Source: Oscheius sp. JU75
Lineage: Eukaryota; Nematoda; Chromadorea; Rhabditida; Rhabditidae
DNA: 64,000 nucleotides
NCBI GenBank assembly: GCA_037178855.1
Contig: JASJZC010000005.1
Location: 124,001-188,000, forward strand
Reading direction: 5' to 3'
Shown: piece after piece, positions 42,166 to 51,689 of the stretch
Numbering within the stretch: position 1 is the first letter of the stretch
Layout of the letters: every line of letters starts with the position of its first letter
Notes under the pieces: generated by a model
Told to the model about the DNA's origin: nothing
The model's input: only the letters and a program-made list of their open reading frames with translations
Database searches by the model: none
Program-made: the position numbers and the translations under genes

Positions 42166-45100
42166 ATGGTGCAGTCATTGCCCCCTAACGCGCCAGCTCC
42201 GAGGCTCTGTACCCTGCAGAAAACCTCTCCGGATCAGGAATATGGCTACAACTTGCACGCTGAGAAGAATCGCGGACAGTTTGTCGGCATGGTCGACAAG
42301 GGCAGCGTAGCCGATATTGGCGGCCTCCGAACGGGAGATCGCATCTTTGCCATCAACGGTCATTCTATCGTGGGAGAGTCACACAAAAAGGTATGGACTT
42401 ATGAACACTATGTCTCACTGTCTCCCTGTCTCTTTCTCTTTATGCATCCCGTGACAGTCTAACAATCTTATTTTCAGGTAGTCGACCGCATCAAGCAGGA
42501 CCCGACCAAGTGCGAGATGCTCGTGGCGACAGAGGAAGAGGTCAAATGGTACTCGGAGAACAACATTCCCATCACTCTTCAGCTGCCCAACATTGTCAAA
42601 GTTCCCGGGGTAGGTTTTCTACTATTTTTTGTGTCGAATCCGGAAGGATTACCTCGAAAGCATGATCATTATTGATCATACTCCGACAGAAAAAATGTTC
42701 TTCTTCGCGCTGACTGTGGAAGCGCTGTCAAGTTTTGTTCATGGATTGTCTTTATAGGATCACACCAGTCATCGTGGATCTAATGCCAACAATAGCCCAC
42801 CTCCGGCTACGTGGTATGCACCCGGCAAGGTTGGTTTTTTATTACAAATATAATGAAATATGGAGACAGAGAAACAGAAATAGCATAGATGCTAGCGGAA
42901 AACAATAAATTTTAAATTTTTAAATGAAAGCAAACAACAGAATTGTGCGCTCTCGAGAACCTTAGCGACTACGAAAAATACGTTTCTCACTTCTGGGGAT
43001 CGAACCACGACCTTTAAGATTACAAACTTTTTGCTTTCAAGGGTATTCCGAGGTGTTGAACGCTATTCTATCAGGCTTTTCATTATTTTGTGCAGAAAAT
43101 CGGGGTTGTCTCTTTGTCAGAAACAGGTACTGTACTTCCTTTACTGACTGCATAAACTTGGCACCATTTCCTGGTGAAGCAAAAAAGACTGACGCATCCC
43201 CTCCCCACATTATGTGTTCTTCTCCACCGTTCACAATATACAGCGAATTGACAAAACAATACGGGCTCCGACTGATTATTTGTCTGCCCTGTCCTTTCTT
43301 CCTTCTTCGGCCTTTTGAATCAGCTCTCTCCCGTCTCGTCTCGTCCACACGTTTTCTACAGCCTTGTCTTCCGAGCCCACACAATGATTCACGAGCTCTT
43401 CTCCACGTTATGGTCCATTTCGACTCTGGAATGGACTCCTCAGTCCCAGTCCAACGTCGTCGAGATGCTCGCCCTTTTAGCTGTCTTCTTGGCCGGATTT
43501 CTGCTCTTGAAGTTCATGAATGACGATCAGAAGAAGAAGCTGGAGCTCAACAACTATGCGAAGCCCATTATGAAGCCTATAGTCGAGCCAGAAACTATCA
43601 AGAAAGTCGAGGAGCCAATCGTCGAGCCAGTGATTGCTGCAGAAGTCGAAGAAAATTTCACTTTGGAAGTGGAAAGCTTGAAGCGCAGAGTTGAAATTCC
43701 TATTTTTGAGCCTCAGGACAGTCAAAGAACGTTCGAGGATTTGGAGAAGGTAGATGAGCCACTAGAGGAGATTCTAATTTACACGGAGATGGACCTTTGG
43801 GTAGCAGTTTTCGTTAGTTTCTGACCCGTACTGCCTCGGGATTTGATCACTTTTCGAGCCATGATGGCTTACCTTTCTCCTCTCTCTTCCGCGCTAGCTG
43901 GGTTTCTGTACAATCCATACAAAAAATTCCACGTTCTTCTTCATTTCTGCAACCATCTCTTCTCTAATTTCTTATCTTTGATACAACGTCATTGATTTTC
44001 AGTTTTCCCTGGGGGTCATGTTAGGATTTTTAGAGAGACATAGAGACAGAGACGTATCCTTATAAGTACAGTTCCCATAGATATTCTCTCCACCATTTCA
44101 CCATTCTCCTGCCGAAAAAAAAACTTATTTTCAACTTGATTCACACATGATTCTGTTAGTGTTTTTTTTTTCTGAGAAAAAAGTCCTTTTTCTGATTCGA
44201 ACATCCTAGAGTCTGTCCTCCTTTCTTATCTCTCCTCTAAGACACGGGAGCCACGTAGCTAGGAGAGTAAAGTCAGCAGAAAGGCCTTCTTTTCTTGGTA
44301 GCCAAAACTTTGTTGTTTTTCCCAAGAGGAATGCGTGGGGAACAGTCTCCCCCGCTTGTGTGTATGGTCATGCAAATATGCACCTCGGCGCTTTATACAG
44401 GGAACAGCAGCAGCCACAAGCAGCTCACACACACACACACCTGTGTACGCAAAGTTGGACCATACATCAACATATCCTTACCTAGAACCTCTCTGTCTCC
44501 CTATCTCTCTGTCGCTTTGTCTCCTTGTCTTTCAGTCTCTCAGCCTCTCTGTTTCTCTGTCTCCGTCTGTGATTTTTTCAAATACTTTCTAGACAAAGTT
44601 TACCTGATGGTTCTCCTCGAAATCCTCTTACCTCTTGTTCTCACAGAAGGTCACCTCGGCAAATATGACAATTCCCTCCTCTCCCCTCCTTGCCTTTTCC
44701 TCTCCCATCCCTCTTCGACAGCCCATTAAATTGGCTCTGCCTATTGTGAAGATTTCATAAAACGGGGCCCCTTTCACTGTGGGAGAGTTTGATCGATCGA
44801 AAAGTCGGGGTCTGCGTGTTCTCAGTCTGTATGATTCAGCCTTCGGCACCCTGACTGGACGCTTGTCTGTCTTTTATTGTTTTTAGACATTCTAGGGGCG
44901 AAAATAGAGAGTGGGGGTGTCCTGAAAGTGACCTAATAGAGAGAGTTTTATTCTTTGATTTTTCAGCCTGCCGATCCAGTCTTTGTGGCTCCTCCGCCTC
45001 CGCAAGACAACATGGACCATCCTCTTCCAATCATCTGTGTTCTGGTGAGTTCAGTGGGACAGAGAGAGAGACAGAGAAAAGTGACAGAGGCCTACAGTAT

Positions 45101-48056
45101 CTTTTCAGAACAAAAACTCTCCGAGCGACGAGTTCGGTTTCAATCTTCACGCAGAGAAGGGACGTGGTCACTTCATCGGAACCGTCGACGCTGACGGTAT
45201 TGGAGACTGCGCCGGTCTGCGTCTCGGTCAGCGAATCGTCGGTGTCAACGGCACCTTGGTCTATCCTAACACTCCTCACAAGGAAGTCGTTGCCCTGATC
45301 AAGAGATCTCCCATGTCCACGACCCTTCTCCTCGCTTCAGAAGACGTCGACCAGTGGTACAAGCAGCACAACGAGGAGTTCAGCTTCGACAAGGCCAGAA
45401 AGGCTTTGGAGCCTGTCCAGCAGCTCAGTCCTCACGTAAGTTTGTATCTGTCTCTGTCGCGAAGAAATGATCCAATATCGCTTGCCCACGACCAGGCTCT
45501 GCGCCATCAAAAACATCAAGAAACTTCAAATACAAACTTTCGCTCGAACCCAGGTCGTTATATTACTAGACGAGAGTGCTAAATAGCTTTTCTGCCAATC
45601 GTGCGCAGGTTTTTACGGGACGGTGCGGGTGCGCCTTTCATCGTGGCCGCATTCGTTTGGAGTTCAGATGCCACCGAGGGTTGTTGGTTCGAATGCCCCA
45701 AGACAAAACTTTTTTTTCATGTCCTGGGTGTTTTCGAGGGCGCTAATCACGAAGCTGACGTCTATTCATGCATAAAATAAGTAAAAAGAGCTAGACAGAC
45801 CAATGGAGCAAAGAAAGTAAGCAGAAGATTTGGTGAATGTCTCTCTGTATTTACTTTTTCTTTACAGAGTATCCAGATCAGTGACGAGGAAATCCTTGAA
45901 GAGACCCCATCTCCAGCTCCACGTCACGTAAGTGTCCACACAAACCAACCACTTTCGCTTGAAAAACTGTCTGCTTTCTGTCCTCTGTCTGCCTCACACT
46001 CAGTTCCAGCCGCCTTTTACAGGAAGAGCCCAAGGTTGAAGAAGCTCCACCACTTTCTACAGCTGTCCACTACGAGGAGCCTCCCATGGCCCAGTACGAC
46101 CTCGTCCCAGACAGTGAGATCGATATCATGGCAGCCGTCTTTGGACAGGTCTCTGTCCCGACAGTTGGAGCTGGAGTGGCTGTTCACGAGCCGGAGCCTG
46201 TGGCTCATGAACAAGCCCATCTGATCGAGCACCACGGACACCAGGAGCCGGCCTTGAAGGCCGACCCGCATCACTTTGAGGAGCACCACGAGGCTGCTGT
46301 GCCTGCTGTTCGTTTTAACTTTTGTTCCTTGATTCTAATTTCTTGTTAGCTGCATGTTTTTTTTAGCATGTTTTGGACATTTCCAGTAGTGGGAGATGAA
46401 AATTTACTCAGGAGACAGAGACAGAGACAGAGACAGAGACAGAGACAGAGACAGAGACAGAGACAGAGTGATCTCCTTGATGTCACTTCCAATGGTCAGC
46501 TTTCAGTACAATGCCTACGCATCCCCTCCAGCCTCTGTCGTCCCCCACCACCACCAGGAGGATGAACACTATGTTCATCACGACGACCACTACCATGCTG
46601 ACTACAACCACAATGGACACAGTCACGACCACTACCACAATGGCAAGAGCAATGGCTACAGCAGTAATGCTTCCGGTAGGGAAATAGTTTCTTCTACTTC
46701 AGCTGTGCCCTTTCTCTTCGTGGCCAAGTGGTTAAAACATTTGCTCATATTGGATTGGTAACTAAGTCTTTTCGCTTTTTCAAATGCAAAAATCTATTGA
46801 CTTCCAAACAGCTTTTTCATTCGTTGTAATCACCATTATAATCTACCACGTCTGCCCATTTCACGAGTAGCTTACGGATGCCACGTTCGTAGAACACCTG
46901 GGGTTTTGACGCGAAGAAGTTTGTCAACCAGGTTTTGAGTGCGCCGTCGGAATCGAACTGTTGTCCTCCAATCTCGTTGTTGAGAGTCCAGAACAGATAA
47001 TAGTCGGTAGGGGCAAAGTCCGGGCTATAATAAGGATGGGGTAAAATCTCCCAACCTAGGTCGTGGATCTTGGAGCGAGTGAGTTTTGCAACTGCAAGTT
47101 TGCAAGTTGTCCATCAGCAGGATAGCCTTCGATTTCAGCGGCCGTTTCTGACGAAATGCAATGGCAACCTTTTCAAGTTTCTGGTTGTATATGGCGTAAG
47201 AGTTGTTCCAACATTCAGCAATTCCCAGTGCACCACTCTTTCGATATCCCAGTAAACACAGAGTCTACTTTTGATGGGGTCGGCTGTCACATCAGGACTT
47301 GGTATCTGCCCATTGACGCTTGCTTTGAAAGTTTACGTACGTTACCCACTTCTTATCTCCCGTCACCAGGCGTGACAAAAAGGATATTCTCTCATCTGAC
47401 AGACAGTGCCTCTGCTAGTTCATCGATAGTCTGCCGATTGTTCTCGTCCACGAGCTGCAGCAGCGATTCATCGAAACTTGTTGATTGACCTGACCTTGGC
47501 TCATCTTCAACGCTTTTTCCCTAGTCCGAAAGCGATGGAACTACAACTGGCATACTCTCGTAGACGTCGTCTCTTGACCATGAACATCGTTGATATTAGC
47601 CGTCGTTTGGGCTCCATTCGTGCCTTTGAGGAACTCATTAAACATGACATGTCGCAGATGGTAGGGTGGTAGGTCATCAATAGTCCGGTTCAAAACGAAC
47701 AGAGAATAAGAAGAAGGGAAGTGGTGTCTTGTATGGTGGTGGTAGAGGACTGAGTGAGCAACACGAGGTGCTATGACCAATAGCTCGGTCGTTTTTGTAA
47801 ACAAGGCAAAGGATATGTTTACAAAAAGCGAAAAGACCTATTTACCAATCCAATGTATCAAGAACAGAGTCCCGAATTCGAACCCTCGGATTTTTTTTTT
47901 TGGTGTTTTCACCTAATTTCAAAATTTCTAGACTCGTCCGACTTGGACATCTTCCATCTGTCAGCCAAAGAGGCCCGTGAGCGACTCCGCCAGCAGAAGA
48001 AACGTGCCCAGGACATGTCACTCGAGGAGAAATACCGCCTCGTCAGCAACATGTAA
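42166..48056 (+). CDS. nrfl-1: NHERF/EBP50-like scaffold with two PDZ domains
   Basis: Membrane-cortex adaptor, 490 residues. Exons: 42166-42390, 42478-42609, 42758-42829, 44967-45044, 45109-45435, 45868-45927, 46023-46307, 46507-46675, 47932-48056. PDZ1 (about 14-100) has carboxylate-loop YGYNLHAEK and GLRTGDRIFAING. PDZ2 (about 168-255) has FGFNLHAEKGRGHFIG and GLRLGQRIVGVNG. A long Glu/His/Pro-rich linker (HHHQEDEHYVHHDDHYH) leads to a C-terminal helix DIFHLSAKEARERLRQQKKR ending RLVSNM, resembling the ezrin-binding tail of NHERF proteins. An acceptor-like CCAG ends 11 bases before the ATG. Intron 5 carries a SINE, intron 7 a perfect GAGACA repeat, intron 8 a mariner. A possible alternative first exon at 43384-43749 splices in phase to exon 4. 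Confidence 0.9.
43384..43749 (+). CDS. Putative alternative first exon encoding a transmembrane N-terminus
   Basis: An ATG opens 122 codons: MIHELFSTLWS, then a hydrophobic helix (VEMLALLAVFLAGFLLLKF), then a charged Pro/Glu segment (KPIVEPETIKKVEEPIVEP). A donor at 43750 (GAGAAG/GTAGAT) leaves phase 0, which joins the phase-0 exon at 44967. The result would be a membrane-anchored isoform with PDZ2 but not PDZ1. If unspliced, the frame ends at 43824 and would be a separate 146-residue protein nested in intron 3. The long, clean, compositionally protein-like frame argues it is real; the link to exon 4 is inference. Confidence 0.55.
45459..45855 (+). mobile_element. Double-tRNA SINE, copy E (NHERF-like gene intron 5)
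   Basis: Head GAAGAAATGATCCAATATCG. The minus-strand tRNA-like module (about 45540-45610) has B-box-like GGGTTCGAGCG read on minus. A plus-strand module (about 45638-45710) with GGTTCGAATGCCCC follows. The body GGTGTTTTCGAGGGCGCTAA and AAAGAGCTAGACAG lead to the tail GTGAATGTCTCTCTGT. Confidence 0.82.
46412..46468. repeat. Perfect GAGACA hexanucleotide microsatellite (9.5 units)
   Basis: 57 bp of uninterrupted GAGACA repeat in intron 7 of the NHERF-like gene (46308-46506). It is the cleanest relative of the degenerate tracts elsewhere and likely length-variable. Confidence 0.97.
46720..47890 (+). mobile_element. tRNA-like SINE fragment split by a mariner insertion
   Basis: Left part 46720-46749 carries A-box-like TGGCCAAGTGGTTAAAACAT. 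Right part 47856-47890 carries B-box-like GAATTCGAACCC and a T-run. Removing the intervening mariner and one TA rejoins them with a normal A-to-B box spacing. Confidence 0.6.
46750..47855 (-). mobile_element. Decayed mariner-family DNA transposon
   Basis: Terminal inverted repeats of about 30 bp: the left begins TTGGATTGGTAACTAAGTCT; the right, read inward, begins CATTGGATTGGTAAATAGGT; TA flanks each. The minus strand encodes mariner transposase pieces in broken frames: HHLRHVMF-like N-terminus with FNEFLKGTNGAQTTANI, the first catalytic-Asp block VTGDKKWV, the second as LLMDNLQT, and the third block ILPHPYYSPDFAPTDYYLF, then FYERGIRKLLVKWADVV. Several stops and frame changes, and missing sequence between the N-terminal and catalytic parts, show it cannot encode transposase. 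Sits in intron 8 of the NHERF-like gene, antisense. Confidence 0.85.
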
Positions 48057-48503
48057 ACGGTTTCTGCCCAAGTACCCCCTCCCTCTTTCCAAAAAGTCAG
48101 TATAGCTCAAGAGCCGTCTCGATGTGCCAGCCAATTGCCCTAGTCCATTCTTCCCCTATTTTCACAGACATCGTCGTGCAATATCCAGAAAAAAAAACAA
48201 TATATTGAAAAACCCAGCGACACTGCTTGCTCCAGCTTCTCTCTACTCAAAATGACAGACACTTCTATTTATTCAGTTGTCCTAAAAACCGTTTCGAGAA
48301 AAACTCTTTGTGTACCGCAATGAAAGTTTTATTAAGAGTTTAGAGAGACAGAGAGACAGAGGCATAAGAGTCGTGCCAAGACAACATCCACAACTGTTCC
48401 GATAAGGCTTCTCTATTCTCGCCCGAAGATCTGACCCAGAGGGGATGCTTTCCCTTTCTCCAGGTCGCGCTCACTCTCTCTCTCCCTTCCAGTTGCTTGT
48501 CTC
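48057..48503. other. Intergenic spacer
   Basis: Between the NHERF-like stop and the small secreted-protein gene. AT-rich, with an ATATATTG stretch at 48200 and a short GAGACAGAGAGACAG tract at 48345-48362. No gene seen; the downstream promoter is presumably here. Confidence 0.5.
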
Positions 48504-49042
48504 ATGAACTCTCTTCTCCTTCTCGTTCTTTCAGTCGGTTAGTTACTTTCTCTTTTCCATGGTACCCTAACCTACAGTAGGCTATGTGGCAACCCGTACC
48601 ACGACTCAGTTACCCTTTGTCGTCCCTCCGTGTCCTAAAGGGTCTCGTCCTCTCTTGAGACCAGACGGCCAACCCAGAAAATGTCTCCCGCATCAGAACA
48701 GTCTCTGTGTAAATGCTCTTCCAGATAAGGTGAGTACTCTTTTGTTACAGGACCATTGAGACTCTTTAGCCTGATGCCAACACTGTTTGCTGCTACAACA
48801 ATCAGGTCGACTACTTCTGTTGTCTAGACACGACAGCTGACCAGTGTCCCGACTACCACCAGGTCACTGTCGTGATTCACAATTCTCTGCCACAGAATCC
48901 CTTCGCCATGAAGTCCTTCTTCTTCCGGGAAGGTATCGAGGACGAGCTTGTGGATGGACTGATTGATAACCAGCTGGGAAGAGAGATTCAGAACGAGAAT
49001 GGGGTACTGGTCAGACATCCGAACAGAGCTGTTTTGGCATGA
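48504..49042 (+). CDS. Small secreted cysteine-rich protein with lustrin-like domain
   Basis: 152 residues. Exons: 48504-48537, 48578-48729, 48770-49042, all phase-consistent. Signal peptide MNSLLLLVLSVGYV. Residues about 27-75 have Cys spacing and glycine/proline pattern (PPCPKGSRPLLRPDGQPRKC, CVNAL, TVCCYNN, YFCCLD) like the lustrin cysteine-rich domains repeated in many nematode secreted proteins. The remaining 75 residues (YHQVTVVIHNSLPQNPFAM, then EDELVDGLIDNQLGREIQNE) have no recognisable fold. Probably extracellular; function unknown. AATAAA occurs 16 bases past the stop. Confidence 0.82.
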
Positions 49043-49057
49043 AACCAAGATAATTAT

Positions 49058-49063
49058 AATAAA
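49058..49063 (+). terminator. AATAAA polyadenylation signal
   Basis: AATAAA 16 bases after the stop of the lustrin-like gene. Confidence 0.6.
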
Positions 49064-49994
49064 TACGAAATCTGGCTATTCCGCTTTGGAATACGTGGAA
49101 TTTATATAGCTGTCTCTGACTCTATTTCTATCTCCTTATCTGTCTCTCTTTCTCTCTATCCCCGTGTCACTATGTCTCTCCGTCTCTGTCCGCTTCATCC
49201 TTTCTAGCTCTCAGTCTTTATTTTTTGCTTCTTCTTTAAGCATTTTGCAAAAGGAACACATGCTTGAATCTTCAGGCTCGGTTTACGTTCGTCTCTGTAG
49301 TATTCGTTCTAGCAACTACAGCCATACATGCACTTCATAGACCGTCTGAATCGTTTGGAACTCACACAAATTTCCGGAAAACATACAATTACTGGATGCT
49401 TGCAAGACGGGCTCAATCCGATCCACAGGTATAAAAGGCCTCATTGGGCAAGAGAAAAAAGGTACAGTCCCGTATAGTCAAGATGGTATGGGTGAGTAGG
49501 ATTAGAAGGAGAAGAACTTCATCTTATGTGGTGATAAGCGAACCGGGGAGTTTTACAGACAGTTTCCTGCTACAAAACGGAGATTTTTTTTCTAATGGCC
49601 ATTCTTTTTCAAGACTTGGAACACAACAATCGAGCAAAACACGAGGAGATAGTGAGACACAGAGAGACAGAAATGACAGAGAAACAGGGAGACAGATCTT
49701 CTGTGGTAGTCTACCATGAGCACATTTCTCAGGTGCCGCGATATTCATACACCAATTTTCGACCACAACTACTAACTTCTCACCAAATCCATGCTCTGCA
49801 AAGTTGTAGAGAAAATCAAGCTTTACAAGTCCGGTTGAGGTGAATATGCCCTTCAGGAAATGAAAGATCGTTAGTCTGTTTCTCGTTTATAGACTGCATA
49901 CTGCAACGAAATATACACAGGTAAAGGATGCAAACACGGGGGAAGCGGGAACAAAGACAAAGACACTTATCACGAAGTATTTATCATTCAAACA
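49064..49994. other. Intergenic spacer with orphan TATA box
   Basis: A CTGTCTCT tract lies at 49115-49190. TATAAAA at 49430-49436 is followed 48 bases later by an ATG (49484) and a good donor (TGG/GTGAGT at 49493). Joining it in phase to an acceptor at 49731 gives only about 40 residues, so I do not call a gene. The right edge is the 3' flank of MESH1. Confidence 0.4.
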
Positions 49995-50656
49995 TCATTC
50001 CTTGATATTTCTCTTGAAAATATCCTCCAAGATCGCATCCAGATGCTCGTTAGATCCCTTCAATCCTGCCACAACCCTTCGACTCCATAGGAAGTACTCC
50101 TTGACTCTGTTCTCGTCCCATCCGATTGGAGCAAGATGCTCTAAATCTCTCAGGTTGTAAATCTTGTCAGCCAAGTGGACCAGTTTCGACTTGTGGCTGT
50201 GACAAGGCCCATTCTTGATTTGAAGTTCCTTCCTGGTCTGCTTGGGCAGAGACTTGTCGTCAGTGCATTCGGAGACGATGTGATGGATTTCGGGACCGAA
50301 ATTCTCAAGAATTTCGTCTAATGAGGTGTCTGTGTCCTCAACAGTGTCGTGGAGCATAGCAGCAGCAATTGTGGCCGGGTCAAACACTTTGGCCTCATTC
50401 GTCAGAATGTGAGCAACTCCTGGAAAAGTTTTGATCTGTTTCTGTCTGTATCTTTCTGTCACTCTGTCTCTATGTCTCACCGTCTATGTCTTACCCAATG
50501 GATGGTTGATATAAGGCACCTGCTCCGAGTTTTTTCTTCTCTGATCTTTGTGTTTTCGGGCAGCAAAATCGGCGGCCTAAATTTTCGCGTACTTTCTCTC
50601 CGAAAAACGATACAAACCTTGACAATCAGTCCAATATCCTGTTGGTTCTGTTCCAT
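49995..50656 (-). CDS. HDDC3: MESH1, HD-domain (p)ppGpp/NADPH hydrolase
   Basis: Metazoan SpoT homologue of 181 residues (human 179). Exons in order: 50656-50618, 50576-50495, 50419-49995, phase-consistent. The fold covers the whole protein. Metal-binding HD motifs are visible: His in PYINHPLG, His-Asp in [13 protein letters not shown], and Asp in [29 protein letters not shown] near the C-terminus also matches the family. MESH1 hydrolyses ppGpp in vitro and NADPH in animal cells (family knowledge). Cytosolic, no signal peptide. Intron 1 is 41 bp, with acceptor TTTAG. Confidence 0.95.
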
Positions 50657-50873
50657 AGCGACAGTCTGAAATCGATGAAAGTGAGGGACAAATCTGCAGA
50701 GTAAGCAAAAGATAGCTGGCTTTCAGAAAAGCTGGATGCTTTTCTTACAATTAGGAAAGAAAAAAGACTTTTGTCCTATCGAAGGCTTCTACTGAGGTGA
50801 AGATATCAGCTTTTCAAATAGGAATTCAGCTCACGGGGAAGATAAGATAAGCGTTCAAACTGGTGATAATTAT

Positions 50874-51060
50874 TCAAATTCGTCTCAAGACCCGAAGGTC
50901 TAGCCGGAGACCTTTTCCCTTTCCAAAGTTCCACTCTCCTCCGCAGCAACAGCTTCTCACATATGCACTGTCGTCAGCGAAAATTTGATTGACTTTTTGT
51001 TCCTCTGTATTGCGAATGAATGCCTGCCTATAAGTGTACGTGGGTCCATTGATCTCCACT
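50874..51060 (-). CDS. Possible terminal coding exon of an unassigned gene
   Basis: The minus strand reads an uninterrupted, compositionally normal segment: EINGPTYTYRQAFIRNTEEQ, then NQIFADDSAYVRSCCCGGEW and a basic tail LRLDLRVLRRI before the stop at 50874-50876. Acceptor-like TTTAG motifs occur just upstream near 51063-51075. Upstream exons were not found, and nearby sequence is CTGTCTCT-type repeat. Could be a small gene divergent from the four-membrane-segment gene, or a chance frame. Confidence 0.35.
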
Positions 51061-51189
51061 CTAAATGACTAAACAGGAGCGACTGAATGGTCGTACGTTC
51101 GTGTAATTGAGAGGGGAAGTGAGCCGAAAAAAAAGCAATTCCAGGAATATGACGAGCCTTTCCGGTTGACTTCCTAGTGTTTTTTGTTT

Positions 51190-51270
51190 AGGGATAGAGA
51201 CAGAGAAATAGAGACACAGAGACAGATAAACAGAGAGACAGACGGGTAGATGACAGGGAGACAGAGAGCC
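51190..51270. repeat. Purine GAGACAGAGAAATAG tract
   Basis: Imperfect units between MESH1 and the four-membrane-segment gene; a frame through it is compositional. Confidence 0.75.
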
Positions 51271-51689
51271 AAAAATGCAGAGAAATAGAGAGGGACTGTC
51301 CAGATGTATCATTTGGCCTAATTTGTTCCAGAGAGACAACCCAAAGAGCAGAGTACATGAAATTCATGATACTCTACACCAGCACTGTTTTAAGACTGTG
51401 AGAACAGATTTTTCGCTTGACCGACGGTGTAACATCCTCTGCTCCCTCAAAGATGACCAATATCTGTCTATCCTCTCACCAATACCTCTGGGGACAGTTC
51501 CCTCGGGACAAGGGGTCAGTTTGGGTTCGAGTGAACACTCTAACCAACACACACACACACAGTGTGGGCGTGGTCTCTGTCTCTCTCAGCATCGTCGCCG
51601 TCTCGTGTCTCTCTCGTCTCTCGTCCCATCGAAAAGAGAGAGAGTGAGAGACAGAGAAAGGGTTGGACTAGAGGCTAGCGCGCGGGAGG

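Noticed and set aside
46412-46468. CRISPR-like array
   Set aside because: A pure 6-bp tandem repeat with no spacers, in a eukaryotic intron.
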